This document shows positions 16,694 to 24,664 of a stretch of 64,000 nucleotides of DNA, piece by piece. The stretch lies in contig CAJUPX010000010.1 of assembly GCA_910588685.1 (NCBI GenBank), positions 1 through 64,000 on the forward strand, written 5' to 3'. This DNA is from an uncultured Christensenellaceae bacterium. Lineage in GTDB: Bacteria; Bacillota; Clostridia; Christensenellales; Borkfalkiaceae. The notes under the pieces were generated by a model, which saw only the letters and a list, made by a program, of their open reading frames with translations, was not told the origin of the DNA and did not search any database. The first letter of the stretch is position 1; each line of letters begins with the position of its first letter. The position numbers and the translations under genes were made by a program.

Positions 16694-17212
16694 ATGATAA
16701 ACGAAAAAATAGCAAAACTTATTAACGAACAGGTGAATAAAGAGCTTTATTCCGGGTATCTTTATCTTGATTTTGCAAATTATTATGCAGACGAGGGCTT
16801 GGACGGCTTTGCGCATTGGTATGAAATTCAGGCGCAGGAAGAGCGCGACCACGCTATGATGATGAGGAGATATCTCATCGATAACGGCATACGCGTAACG
16901 TTTGATAAAATTGAAAAACCGGACAAGGTATTCAAAAACACAACCGACCCGTTGGAAGCGGGTTACGAACACGAAAAATACGTAACGTCGCTTATAAACA
17001 ATATTTACGCCGAAGCTTTTGCAATAAAAGATTTTAAAACTATGCAGTTTTTGGACTGGTTTATAAAAGAGCAGGGCGAGGAAGAAAAGAATGCGGAAGA
17101 TATGATAAAGAAAATGCAGCTTTTCGGACACGACGCAAAGGGCTTGTATTCTCTGAACCAGGAGTTGAACTCCAGAGTATATACGACCTCGACAACGGCT
17201 CCCGCAATGTAA
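16694..17212 (+). CDS. ftn: Bacterial non-heme ferritin
   Basis: A 172-residue ferritin for cytoplasmic iron storage and detoxification. All ferroxidase-centre ligands of E. coli FtnA are present at the same numbers: Glu17, Glu50 and His53 (QEERDHA), Glu94, Gln127, and Glu129-Glu130 (EQGEE). Family members form 24-subunit shells that oxidise Fe(II) and mineralise Fe(III). The start follows AAGGAGG at ideal spacing, so strong translation is expected. Monocistronic, with its own promoter and terminator. Confidence 0.96.
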   Translation: MINEKIAKLINEQVNKELYSGYLYLDFANYYADEGLDGFAHWYEIQAQEERDHAMMMRRYLIDNGIRVTFDKIEKPDKVFKNTTDPLEAGYEHEKYVTSLINNIYAEAFAIKDFKTMQFLDWFIKEQGEEEKNAEDMIKKMQLFGHDAKGLYSLNQELNSRVYTTSTTAPAM

Positions 17213-17226
17213 TTTAATAAAAATTA

Positions 17227-17264
17227 CCGCCCGCACTTTTCAAGCGCGGGCGGAACTTTTGTTT
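17227..17264 (+). terminator. Terminator after ferritin
   Basis: CCGCCCGC (17227-17234) pairs with GCGGGCGG (17246-17253), followed by AACTTTTGTTT. Confidence 0.8.
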
Positions 17265-17291
17265 GACATATTTAACTATTTACATTACAAT
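17263..17291 (+). promoter_or_regulatory. Promoter of ruvCAB (leaderless)
   Basis: Consensus TTGACA (17263-17268), a 17-base spacer and TACAAT (17286-17291). Seven bases separate the -10 box from the ruvC ATG, and there is no Shine-Dalgarno sequence. Confidence 0.8.
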
Positions 17292-17298
17292 ATAAATA

Positions 17299-17796
17299 AT
17301 GGTTATTCTGGGACTTGACCCGGGTCTTGCAACAATGGGCTACGGCGTTATAGAAAAACTTAAAAACGACAGCACAGTAACTTTGGACTACGGCGTGGTG
17401 CTAACGCCGAAGGACGAGAGTTTGCCCGTCCGACTTGCAATGCTTGAAGAGGGAATAAATAAAATCCTCGGTAAATATAAGCCCGAAGAAATAGCGGTTG
17501 AGGAACTGTTTTTCTCAAAAAACATTACGACAGGTATACCGGTCGCCCACGCCCGTGGAGTAATGCTGCTGACCTGTATAAAATACTGCGGAAGACTTTA
17601 CGAATATACGCCTAACCAGATTAAGCAGGCGTTGACCGGTTACGGCAAAGCCGATAAAATCCAGATGCAGCGTACCGTAACGTCAATGCTCAGGCTTGAT
17701 AAAATTCCGCGTCCCGACGACGCTGCCGACGCGCTCGCCGTTGCGCTGTGCCACGCGCATACTTCGCGTTTCGGCAAACTCTTCGGAATAAGATAA
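17299..17796 (+). CDS. ruvC: Crossover junction endodeoxyribonuclease RuvC
   Basis: A 165-residue Holliday-junction resolvase. The four acidic metal ligands are Asp7 (GLDPGLATMGYG), Glu68 (VEELFFSKN), Asp141 and Asp144 (DDAADALAVAL). It works with the RuvAB branch-migration motor encoded directly downstream. Normal length for the family. It lacks a ribosome-binding site, and the promoter position implies a leaderless message; the ATG at 17299 keeps the conserved N-terminal strand intact. Confidence 0.96.
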   Translation: MVILGLDPGLATMGYGVIEKLKNDSTVTLDYGVVLTPKDESLPVRLAMLEEGINKILGKYKPEEIAVEELFFSKNITTGIPVAHARGVMLLTCIKYCGRLYEYTPNQIKQALTGYGKADKIQMQRTVTSMLRLDKIPRPDDAADALAVALCHAHTSRFGKLFGIR

Positions 17797-17808
17797 ACGG
17801 AGTAAATA

Positions 17809-18405
17809 ATGATAGGATATATAAAAGGAAAAATATTAAATTTAACGCCGGAAACGGCGCTCATAGAAACGGCGGCGGGAATAGGCTTTGAATTGCTTAT
17901 TTCAAATTCGGCGTTTAGTTTGCTGTCAAATGCAAAAGAGGGCGCGTTATTTACCTATTTACAGTCGCGCGAGGACGGCGTTACGCTCTTCGGTTTTGCA
18001 TCGCCCGAGGAAAAGGAGATGTTTATAAAGCTTATATCCGTTTCGGGCGTCGGCGCGAAAATGGGTATAACGATACTGTCGGCAATGAACGTAGCCGAAC
18101 TTGCCGCCGCAATCGCAACAGGCGACGTAAAGCGGCTGACCTCCGTGAAAGGACTCGGCAAAAAAACCGCCGAACATCTTATTCTGGATCTCAGGGAAAA
18201 GGTTTCGCTAAACTCCTCGATTGCCGAACAATCGCCTGCTGCGGCGGAAGTTGTTTCTTCCCGCAAAGCCGACGAGGACGCAATCGTTGCGCTTATGACG
18301 CTCGGGTTCAGCCGTTCGGAGAGCGAAAAAGCGGTATCGCGCGCAAAACAGAACGGGGCAAAGGAAATAGAGGATATAATAAGACTTGCGCTGCAAGGTA
18401 TGTAG
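17809..18405 (+). CDS. ruvA: Holliday junction branch-migration protein RuvA
   Basis: A 198-residue junction-binding subunit. It has an N-terminal OB fold (MIGYIKGKI), tandem helix-hairpin-helix motifs (ISVSGVGAKMGITIL and LTSVKGLGKKTAEHLI), and a C-terminal domain that contacts RuvB (VALMTLGFSRSESEKAV). A tetramer holds the four-way junction and recruits RuvB. The start is preceded by GGAG, 12 bases after the ruvC stop, in the same operon. Confidence 0.96.
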   Translation: MIGYIKGKILNLTPETALIETAAGIGFELLISNSAFSLLSNAKEGALFTYLQSREDGVTLFGFASPEEKEMFIKLISVSGVGAKMGITILSAMNVAELAAAIATGDVKRLTSVKGLGKKTAEHLILDLREKVSLNSSIAEQSPAAAEVVSSRKADEDAIVALMTLGFSRSESEKAVSRAKQNGAKEIEDIIRLALQGM

Positions 18406-18416
18406 GTAATTAAAAT

Positions 18417-19487
18417 ATGTTTTATGACGAAGACGAAGAGGGGTTCGGCGAAGACAGGCTTGTAAAAAGCACAAAAGGCGAATACGACGGAGAAGAAAAC
18501 GTACTCCGCCCCAAAGCTTTAACCGATTACGTAGGTCAGAGCAAGGTTAAAGAAAATTTAAAAGTTTATATGAGCGCCGCAAAAACGCGCGGCGACGTTT
18601 TAGAGCACGTGCTCTTATACGGCGCGCCCGGCTTGGGTAAAACTACGCTTGCCCACATAATAGCCGGAGAAATGGGCGGTCAGTTAAAACTCACTTCCGC
18701 GCCTGCAATTGAGCGCGGAGGCGATTTGGCGGCAATACTCACCAACTTGAACGAGGGCGACGTGCTGTTTATAGACGAAATACACCGCCTTAACCACAGC
18801 GTGGAAGAAATTCTCTATTCGGCTATGGAGGATTACGCGCTCGACATAATAGTCGGTAAAGGACCGAGCGCGCGCAATATCCGTTTCGCGCTCAAAAAGT
18901 TCACTCTTATAGGTGCGACAACCCGCGCGGGAATGATAGCTAACCCTCTGCGCGACAGGTTCGGTATAATATGCAGGCTTGAAATGTATTCGCCCGCGGA
19001 GCTCAAAGAAATTGTTTTGCGCAGCGCGAAAGTACTCGGCGCGGAGATAGACGACGTCGCCGCGGCTGAAATTTCCAAACGCTCGCGGGGAACTCCGCGT
19101 ATTGCAAACAGGCTGTTGAAACGCGTACGCGATTTTGCGACAATCAACGGAAATGCAACTATAACTTTAGACGACGCAAATTACGCGCTTAAACAGATGG
19201 AGATAGACGGGCTCGGTCTTGACGACGTTGACAGGTCGCTGCTCCGTGCAATGATAGAAAAATTCGACGGCAGACCGGTAGGCTTGGAAACGCTTGCCGC
19301 AACCATAAACGAGGACGCGGGCACAATCGAGGACGTGTACGAGCCGTATTTGTTGCAGCTCGGCTTTATTTCCCGCACGCCGAGGGGCAGAATGATACTT
19401 CGCGGCGGCTATAATCACCTCGGCTATAAAATAAGCGAAAAGCAAAAACAGCAGCTTTCGCTTTTCGACAAGGACGATAACGACTGA
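18417..19487 (+). CDS. ruvB: Holliday junction branch-migration ATPase RuvB
   Basis: A 356-residue AAA+ motor that drives branch migration with RuvA. Walker A is GAPGLGKTT (residues 69-77), Walker B is VLFIDEIHRL, sensor I is at LIGATTRAG, and the arginine-finger region RDRFG follows. A winged-helix DNA-binding domain ends with FISRTPRGR. The start has only a weak ribosome site and lies 11 bases after ruvA. The stop is one base before the queA start, so the operon probably continues. Confidence 0.97.
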   Translation: MFYDEDEEGFGEDRLVKSTKGEYDGEENVLRPKALTDYVGQSKVKENLKVYMSAAKTRGDVLEHVLLYGAPGLGKTTLAHIIAGEMGGQLKLTSAPAIERGGDLAAILTNLNEGDVLFIDEIHRLNHSVEEILYSAMEDYALDIIVGKGPSARNIRFALKKFTLIGATTRAGMIANPLRDRFGIICRLEMYSPAELKEIVLRSAKVLGAEIDDVAAAEISKRSRGTPRIANRLLKRVRDFATINGNATITLDDANYALKQMEIDGLGLDDVDRSLLRAMIEKFDGRPVGLETLAATINEDAGTIEDVYEPYLLQLGFISRTPRGRMILRGGYNHLGYKISEKQKQQLSLFDKDDND

Positions 19488-19488
19488 T

Positions 19489-20514
19489 ATGCAGTTTAAA
19501 AAAAGCGATTTTTATTATGATTTGCCGGAAGAGCTTATTGCGCAAACCCCTGCGGAGCCGCGCGACAGTTCGCGCCTTTTGGTTTATGACAGAGTTACCG
19601 GTAAAACAGAACACAGGATATTCAAAAACGTCGTTAAATATTTGCGCGCCGGCGACGTTCTTGTAGTCAATAATACAAAGGTATTGCCCGCAAGACTGTA
19701 CGGCAGCACGCTAAACGGCGGCGCGGTTGAAGTATTACTGCTAAAAAGGCATAATATGGATACGTGGGAAGTGCTTGTAAAGCCCGGCAGGAAATGCACT
19801 GTCGGGAAAAAGATTATAATTTCGGACGAACTCTCTCTTGCGGTGGAGAGTATTACCTCTACGGGCGAACGCATTGTAAAATTTGAATATTCGGGTGTTT
19901 TTGAAGAAATTCTCGAACGCCTCGGTTCTATGCCGCTGCCGCCTTATATAAAGGAAAAATTAAAGGATGAAAGCAGGTACCAGACCGTTTATGCAAAATA
20001 CGACGGGTCTGCGGCTGCACCCACCGCAGGGCTGCATTTCACGCCAGAACTTTTAAGCGAAATAAAATCTATGGGCGTTGAAATAGCAAGCGTGCTTTTG
20101 CACGTGGGGCTCGGCACTTTCCGTCCTGTCAAAGAGGATATAATAACCGACCATAAAATGCACTCGGAGTATTACGAGGTCCGCGCGGAGGCGGCGGAGA
20201 TTATAAACCGCGCCAAGCGCGAAGGGCGCAGAATTATAGCCGTAGGAACAACTTCGGTGCGCACGCTTGAAAGCGTTGCGGACGAAAACGGTTTTTTAAA
20301 ACCCTGCCGCGGCAATACTGAAATTTTTATTTATCCTCCTTACAAATTTAAGTGCGTTGATGCGCTTATAACTAACTTTCATTTACCTGAAAGCACGCTC
20401 ATAATGCTTGTTGCGGCAATGACCGGCAGAGAGGAAATTTTAAACGTTTATAGGACGGCTGTGGAGGAGAGGTATCGATTTTTCTCCTTCGGAGACGCGA
20501 TGATGGTCTTATAA
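19489..20514 (+). CDS. queA: S-adenosylmethionine:tRNA ribosyltransferase-isomerase QueA
   Basis: A 341-residue enzyme of queuosine biosynthesis. It transfers and rearranges the ribose of S-adenosylmethionine onto 7-aminomethyl-7-deazaguanine in tRNA to give epoxyqueuosine. Family motifs include YDLPEELIAQTPAEPRD at the N-terminus, AAPTAGLHFT, HVGLGTFRPV and TNFHLPESTLIMLV. It lies one base after ruvB (TGATATG arrangement), and tgt, the preceding step of the pathway, is next. The last 21 bases of the gene, encoding DAMMVL and the stop, recur exactly about 130 bases downstream. Confidence 0.96.
   Translation: MQFKKSDFYYDLPEELIAQTPAEPRDSSRLLVYDRVTGKTEHRIFKNVVKYLRAGDVLVVNNTKVLPARLYGSTLNGGAVEVLLLKRHNMDTWEVLVKPGRKCTVGKKIIISDELSLAVESITSTGERIVKFEYSGVFEEILERLGSMPLPPYIKEKLKDESRYQTVYAKYDGSAAAPTAGLHFTPELLSEIKSMGVEIASVLLHVGLGTFRPVKEDIITDHKMHSEYYEVRAEAAEIINRAKREGRRIIAVGTTSVRTLESVADENGFLKPCRGNTEIFIYPPYKFKCVDALITNFHLPESTLIMLVAAMTGREEILNVYRTAVEERYRFFSFGDAMMVL
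20494..20514 (+). repeat. Direct repeat copy 1: queA 3' end
   Basis: The final 21 bases of queA including the stop codon. An identical copy lies at 20648-20668. Confidence 0.9.
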
Positions 20515-20748
20515 GCGGCGCATCTCTTTGTCGCGCTTCGCTTTTTATCGGGTCACATACATCTGTGTATGCTCCCCTCAAAAAAGCTTGCGCTTCTCGA
20601 CCTGCTTGCTTCTAAGCCAAGCAATCCTGTCTCCCGTAACAATGCGGGACGCGATGATGGTCTTATAACCGTCGAAATACGGCGTTGCACTGCGGCAACC
20701 CTCAGTCATTTACGCTAAGTAAACTGTTTCGGGTTTTCCTCGCGTGCC
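20515..20748. repeat. Hairpin-rich intergenic element after queA
   Basis: No gene is visible in this stretch. It contains two small hairpins of similar layout: CATACA-TCTG-TGTATG (20556-20571), preceded by GGTCA and followed by CTCC, and CAGT..TTTAC/GTAAA..ACTG (20703-20726). It also contains the second copy of the queA 3' end. The layout resembles dispersed intergenic repeats or small non-autonomous elements of Firmicutes, but no other copy was noticed in this window. Confidence 0.4.
20648..20668 (+). repeat. Direct repeat copy 2: duplicated queA 3' end
   Basis: Exact 21-base copy of the end of queA, stop codon included, 133 bases after the first copy. It is not part of any open frame of its own. 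Confidence 0.9.
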
Positions 20749-20811
20749 TTGTCTTTCTCGGTTCTGAGTCCCTTTCCCGTAATACAACGCGTTATATTTA
20801 AAGGTAATATT

Positions 20812-21930
20812 ATGTCAAAATTTTTTTCGTATGAAATACAGCACGTAGACAAGCGCACCGGCGCAAGGGCAGGCGTTTTTCACACCCCGCACGGCGATAT
20901 TTTAACTCCGGTATATATGCCCGTGGGCACTCAAGCCACAGTAAAGGGCGTTTATCCCCGCGATTTAAAAGAGGCGGGCTCGCAGATCATACTCTCTAAT
21001 ACCTATCATTTGTTTTTGCGTCCCGGCGACGAGCTCGTAAAAAAAGCGGGCGGTCTGCATAAATTTATGAACTGGGACCGTCCTATTTTAACTGACAGCG
21101 GCGGATTTCAGGTTTTTTCTTTGACAAAGCTGAATAAAATCAAAGAAGAAGGGGTATATTTTAATTCGCATATAGACGGAGCAAAACACCTTTTCACGCC
21201 CGAAAAGGTTATGTCCATAGAGGAAAACCTCGGCGCGGATATTATTATGCAGTTCGACCAGTGCAGCGAGTACGGCTATACGCACGACCGGGCGGAGGCG
21301 GCAATGAACAGAACAACGCGCTGGTTAGAGCGTTGCGCCGCCGTAAAAACGCGCGACGACCAGGCGCTTTTCCCCATAGTCCAGGGCAATATGTACGACG
21401 ACCTCAGAATGGAAAGTCTGCGCCGTGCAAAACCCTATGCTGTTGACGGTATTGCGATCGGCGGGCTTTCCGTCGGCGAGCCAAAAAGCCGTATGTACGA
21501 AATACTCGATTTAATGCGTCCCGAAATGCCCGAAAACGTGCCCCGTTATCTTATGGGGGTGGGCAGTCCCGACTGCCTTATAGAGGGTGTAAAGCGCGGT
21601 GTGGATATGTTTGACTGCGTACTTGCAACGAGAATTGCGCGCAACGGCACTGCGTTTACCTCCGCGGGCAAAAAGGTTGTAAGAAACGCGGTTTATGCCG
21701 AGGACTTTACTCCGCTTGATTACAAGTGCGACTGTTATTGCTGTAAAAACTATACAAAAGCTTATTTGCGCCATCTCGTAAACGTAAACGAAATGCTTGC
21801 TTCTATGCTTTTGAGTCTGCACAACATAACTTATCTGCATAAACTTATGGCAGGTATGCGCGAGGCGATTTTTGCCGACAGCTTAACCGAGTACGCGCAG
21901 AGCGTTTATGCGGAAATGGGAAGTGAATGA
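20812..21930 (+). CDS. tgt: tRNA-guanine transglycosylase Tgt
   Basis: A 372-residue TIM-barrel enzyme that exchanges guanine-34 of GUN-anticodon tRNAs for preQ1. The nucleophile/base region is TDSGGFQVFS (Asp95 general acid/base), and DCVLATRIARNGTAF holds the catalytic Asp. The zinc site is CDCYCC plus a later His (HLVNVNEM region onward). The start is placed at the ATG at 20812, preceded by AAAGG; an in-frame TTG 63 bases earlier would add residues not found in the family. Pathway partner of QueA upstream. The tRNA-Asp and tRNA-Tyr genes in this window are expected substrates. Confidence 0.96.
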   Translation: MSKFFSYEIQHVDKRTGARAGVFHTPHGDILTPVYMPVGTQATVKGVYPRDLKEAGSQIILSNTYHLFLRPGDELVKKAGGLHKFMNWDRPILTDSGGFQVFSLTKLNKIKEEGVYFNSHIDGAKHLFTPEKVMSIEENLGADIIMQFDQCSEYGYTHDRAEAAMNRTTRWLERCAAVKTRDDQALFPIVQGNMYDDLRMESLRRAKPYAVDGIAIGGLSVGEPKSRMYEILDLMRPEMPENVPRYLMGVGSPDCLIEGVKRGVDMFDCVLATRIARNGTAFTSAGKKVVRNAVYAEDFTPLDYKCDCYCCKNYTKAYLRHLVNVNEMLASMLLSLHNITYLHKLMAGMREAIFADSLTEYAQSVYAEMGSE

Positions 21931-21974
21931 CGCGTGAAAGTTTGATGCAATTAGTAATTATGCTTAAAAAACGC

Positions 21975-22003
21975 TTGCCAAAGCCGTTTAAAAAAGCTAT
22001 ATT
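21975..22003 (+). promoter_or_regulatory. Promoter of yajC
   Basis: TTGCCA (21975-21980), a 17-base spacer and TATATT (21998-22003), about 30 bases before the yajC start and its GGAG site. Confidence 0.65.
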
Positions 22004-22032
22004 AAATATATATTAAATTTTTGGAGTGAAAA

Positions 22033-22455
22033 ATGATTTCTAATTTACTTGCAGTCGATTTGCAAACGATGTTTATGCTTATTGTTTTTGTTATTCTTAT
22101 TGCCGTAGTGATTGTTATGTACGTTATGGGCAATAAAAAGCGCAAGCAGCAGGAAAAAGAGGCGCAGGATTTAATCAACGCCGTAAAACCCGGCAACAAG
22201 GTTAAAACCATAGGCGGTATTTGCGGTATTGTTGTGGAAGTTGACGACGAGGAAAATACGTTCGTTCTGGAAACCGGCACGGTTGCAAGCGGTAAATGCT
22301 TTATCAAGTTCGACAAGCAGGCTATTTATCAGACAGACGCCGTAGCGGCTAAGGACGAGGCGAAAGCAGAAGAAAAAGCCGAAGAAACGGCGGAAACCGG
22401 AGAGCCTGCCGTTACTGCTGAAACAGTTGTAGAAGAAAAACCTGAAGAAAAGTAA
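22033..22455 (+). CDS. yajC: Preprotein translocase subunit YajC
   Basis: A 140-residue single-span membrane protein that associates with SecDF to assist protein export. The helix spans about residues 12-33. The conserved segment VKPGNKVKTIGGICGIVVEV follows. The C-terminal 40 residues are a Glu/Ala-rich acidic tail that is not part of the core family. Its ATG has GGAG at proper spacing. secD and secF lie 2 kb downstream, separated by the SCIFF genes. Confidence 0.93.
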   Translation: MISNLLAVDLQTMFMLIVFVILIAVVIVMYVMGNKKRKQQEKEAQDLINAVKPGNKVKTIGGICGIVVEVDDEENTFVLETGTVASGKCFIKFDKQAIYQTDAVAAKDEAKAEEKAEETAETGEPAVTAETVVEEKPEEK

Positions 22456-22464
22456 GACGGTATC

Positions 22465-22490
22465 AAAATCCCCTATATAGGGGATTTTTT
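22465..22490 (+). terminator. Terminator after yajC
   Basis: Ten-base perfect arms AAAATCCCCT/AGGGGATTTT around an ATAT loop, followed by a T-run. Confidence 0.88.
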
Positions 22491-22550
22491 ATTTACCGGG
22501 TCTGTTATAATTGCATAATCCTACCGCATAAAATAGAGCGGAGGTATGTT

Positions 22551-22919
22551 ATGAAAAACGATATATTAAGCGTAGTAAAGGCGGTAGTGGCGGCAATACT
22601 TTTTTCTCTTGTATTTGTTCTGTTGTTCACCGTTATAATTCAGTTGTTTAATTTGCCTATGAACGTGGTAAAGCCGGTAAACCAGGTATTCAAAATACTC
22701 GCTATCGCCGCGGGGGGCTTGCTGTTTCTGCGCGGCAGCAAAGGACTGATAAAAGGCGTAATATACGGCGTTATTGCAGTTGTGTGTACATATTTTTTAT
22801 TCGCGCTTATTTCAGGCGGGATTGCGTTCTCGGTTAAATTTCTTCTGGAACTGCTGATAGGTGCGGTAGCGGGCGGAATTTCGGGCATAATGGCGGTTAA
22901 TATCAAAAAAAACGTATAA
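22551..22919 (+). CDS. TIGR04086-type four-helix membrane protein
   Basis: This 122-residue hydrophobic protein with four predicted helices matches, by size, hydropathy and position, the TIGR04086 family found beside the SCIFF genes in Clostridia. Function is unknown. Landmarks are the short loop FNLPMNVVKPVNQVFK after helix 1 and GAVAGGISGIMAVNIKK at the end. The start follows GGAGG. It has a TATAAT at 22507-22512 upstream but only a poor -35 box. Confidence 0.8.
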   Translation: MKNDILSVVKAVVAAILFSLVFVLLFTVIIQLFNLPMNVVKPVNQVFKILAIAAGGLLFLRGSKGLIKGVIYGVIAVVCTYFLFALISGGIAFSVKFLLELLIGAVAGGISGIMAVNIKKNV

Positions 22920-22924
22920 ATTGC

Positions 22925-22953
22925 TTGCCTTTTAAAATATGTTATTTTATAAT
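22925..22953 (+). promoter_or_regulatory. Promoter of scfA
   Basis: TTGCCT (22925-22930), a 17-base spacer and TATAAT (22948-22953), followed by AAGGAG before the scfA start. Confidence 0.75.
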
Positions 22954-22985
22954 ATAGATAATATAAAATCCAAGGAGACGCTAAA

Positions 22986-23141
22986 ATGATAAAGACCGTT
23001 GCTAAGCCCGCGGACAGAAAGGTTACGGGTTGCGGAGAGTGCAGAAGCACCTGCCAGTCCGCTTGCAAAACAAGTTGCACCGTAGGCAATCAGAGCTGCG
23101 AAAGAATTACAAGAGAACAAAATCCCGAAAAAATAAAGTAA
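22986..23141 (+). CDS. scfA: Six-cysteine peptide SCIFF precursor
   Basis: A 51-residue ribosomally made precursor with the SCIFF signature: cysteines at 16, 19, 23, 27, 31 and 38 (CGECRSTCQSACKTSC, then NQSC), a short basic leader and a charged tail. In Clostridium thermocellum the homologous CteA receives a Cys-to-Thr thioether crosslink from its radical SAM maturase; the Thr residues next to cysteines here are compatible with that. AAGGAG precedes the ATG. The SPASM maturase gene follows after a hairpin. The family is nearly universal in Clostridia, and its biological role is unresolved. Confidence 0.95.
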   Translation: MIKTVAKPADRKVTGCGECRSTCQSACKTSCTVGNQSCERITREQNPEKIK

Positions 23142-23143
23142 TT

Positions 23144-23169
23144 TAAGGAGCAGATTTATCTGCTCCTTA
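23144..23169 (+). terminator. Hairpin between scfA and scfB (attenuator-like)
   Basis: An 11-bp perfect stem, TAAGGAGCAGA/TCTGCTCCTTA with a TTTA loop, ends 15 bases before the scfB ATG. The T tract after it is short, so partial termination or RNA stabilisation of the abundant peptide mRNA is plausible. The AAGGAG inside the stem is buried and too far away to serve scfB. Confidence 0.6.
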
Positions 23170-23184
23170 TCTTTGGTAAAAACA

Positions 23185-24510
23185 ATGGTTCACGTTTTTT
23201 GTTATAAAAACAAAAATTACATATACGATTCGGGCAGCGGCAGTCTGCACGAATGCGACGAGGATACCGCCGCTTATGTAAAAGCTAAGTACGAGGGGGC
23301 GGGACAGGTTCCCGCATTTTCCGAAGATAAACTGCGCGAAATTCAAAACGATATCGCCGAACTTGAAAGCGGGGGGCTCTTTTTAAAAGAGGAAATTAAA
23401 GCCTATCCTTTGAAATCGAACGATGTTAAAGCGCTTTGTCTGCATATCTGTCACGACTGTAATCTGCGTTGCAGGTATTGCTTTGCCGACGAGGGCGCGT
23501 ATCACGGCGAACGCGAATTTATGAGCGTGCAAACGGCTAAAAAGGCGATAGACTTTCTGTTGAAAAACAGCGGCGGCAGAAAAGTGCTTGAAGTGGATTT
23601 TTTCGGCGGCGAACCTTTAATGTGTCTTGACACTATAAAGGAGGTTGTTGCCTACGCGCGTGAAGAAAGCGCTAAACTCGGTAAAAAATTTCTGTTTACC
23701 ACTACGACGAACGCGCTTTTACTTGACGACGACGCTATTGATTTTTTCAACCGCGAAATGGAAAACGTGGTTTTAAGTCTTGACGGCAGACCTGAAATTC
23801 ACGACGCCATAAGAAAAACAAAAAACGGCAAGGGTAGTTTTGAACTTGTAATAGATAAAGTCAAAAATTTTGTGCGTTCGCGCGGGAATAAGAGCTATTA
23901 CGTACGCGGTACGTTTACGGCTAAAAATCTCGATTTTTCAAAGGACGTCATTTTTCTTGCCGAAAACGGTTTTGATAGCATTTCTATGGAGCCCGTCGTA
24001 ACCGATATTCCCGACCTTGCGATTAAGGAGGAGCACCTGTCCGCCGTTCTGAACGAATACGAGGAGCTCTGCGATAAGTATTTGGAAAAATACGACGCGG
24101 ATAAGGGCTTTAACTTTTTCCATTTTAACGTGGATTTGGAGGGCGGGGTCTGTCTTTCCAAAAAAGTTTCTGCGTGCGGCGCGGGCAACGAGTATTTTTC
24201 GGTTGTGCCCAACGGCGATATATATCCCTGCCACCAGTTTGCCGGCGACAAAGATTTTTTGATGGGCAATGTTTACGAGGGTAAGCTCAATGCCGTCATA
24301 CGCGAAAAATTTGCGTCGTCCTGTCTGTTCACGCGCGAGAAGTGCGGGGATTGTTTTGCAAAATTCATTTGCAGCGGCGGCTGCGCAGCAAATAATTATC
24401 ATTACGAGGGCGATATAAATAAGCCCTACGAGATGACCTGCGCTATGATGAAAAAGCGCATAGAGTGCGGAATGCACGTGCTCGCGCACAAAAAAGAGCG
24501 CGAAAATTAA
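23185..24510 (+). CDS. scfB: SCIFF maturase, radical SAM/SPASM protein
   Basis: A 441-residue thioether-forming peptide maturase. Residues 1-75 form a precursor-binding (RRE-like) N-terminus. The radical SAM cluster cysteines are Cys92, 96 and 99 (CNLRCRYC), followed by GGEP (DFFGGEPLM). The C-terminal SPASM domain carries further cysteines in CGAGNEYFSVVPNGDIYPC, CGDCFAKFICSGGC and a final TCAMMKKRIEC, for two auxiliary 4Fe-4S clusters. Its substrate is the SCIFF peptide directly upstream. The ATG at 23185 fits the family N-terminus; an in-frame TTG 12 bases earlier is less likely. No clear ribosome site. Confidence 0.95.
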   Translation: MVHVFCYKNKNYIYDSGSGSLHECDEDTAAYVKAKYEGAGQVPAFSEDKLREIQNDIAELESGGLFLKEEIKAYPLKSNDVKALCLHICHDCNLRCRYCFADEGAYHGEREFMSVQTAKKAIDFLLKNSGGRKVLEVDFFGGEPLMCLDTIKEVVAYAREESAKLGKKFLFTTTTNALLLDDDAIDFFNREMENVVLSLDGRPEIHDAIRKTKNGKGSFELVIDKVKNFVRSRGNKSYYVRGTFTAKNLDFSKDVIFLAENGFDSISMEPVVTDIPDLAIKEEHLSAVLNEYEELCDKYLEKYDADKGFNFFHFNVDLEGGVCLSKKVSACGAGNEYFSVVPNGDIYPCHQFAGDKDFLMGNVYEGKLNAVIREKFASSCLFTREKCGDCFAKFICSGGCAANNYHYEGDINKPYEMTCAMMKKRIECGMHVLAHKKEREN

Positions 24511-24511
24511 T

Positions 24512-24557
24512 AAAATCTTTTTCAATTAACAATAATTAATTGACGGCAAAAGATTTT
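24512..24557 (+). terminator. Terminator after scfB overlapping the secD promoter
   Basis: The outer stem AAAATCTTTT/AAAAGATTTT encloses an inner inverted repeat CAATTAA/TTAATTG, and a T-run follows. The distal arm lies inside the spacer of the secD promoter. Confidence 0.65.
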
Positions 24558-24568
24558 TTATATATAAT
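24540..24568 (+). promoter_or_regulatory. Promoter of secDF with structured leader
   Basis: TTGACG (24540-24545), a 17-base spacer and TATAAT (24563-24568). The leader of about 90 bases contains a GC-rich hairpin, GCGGC/GCCGT within GCTC...GAGC (about 24620-24650), just before the AGGAG site. Confidence 0.7.
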
Positions 24569-24664
24569 GTAGTAGTTAAATTTCTTTTTTGACAAATATA
24601 ATTTTTACGAACAACAGCGGGCTCTTGCGCGGCAAACGCCGTGGTGAGCATTCAGGAGTTATTA

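Noticed and set aside
20749..20811. In-frame TTG start that would lengthen Tgt by 21 residues
   Set aside because: The added residues do not fit the family, and the ATG at 20812 has its own AAAGG site.
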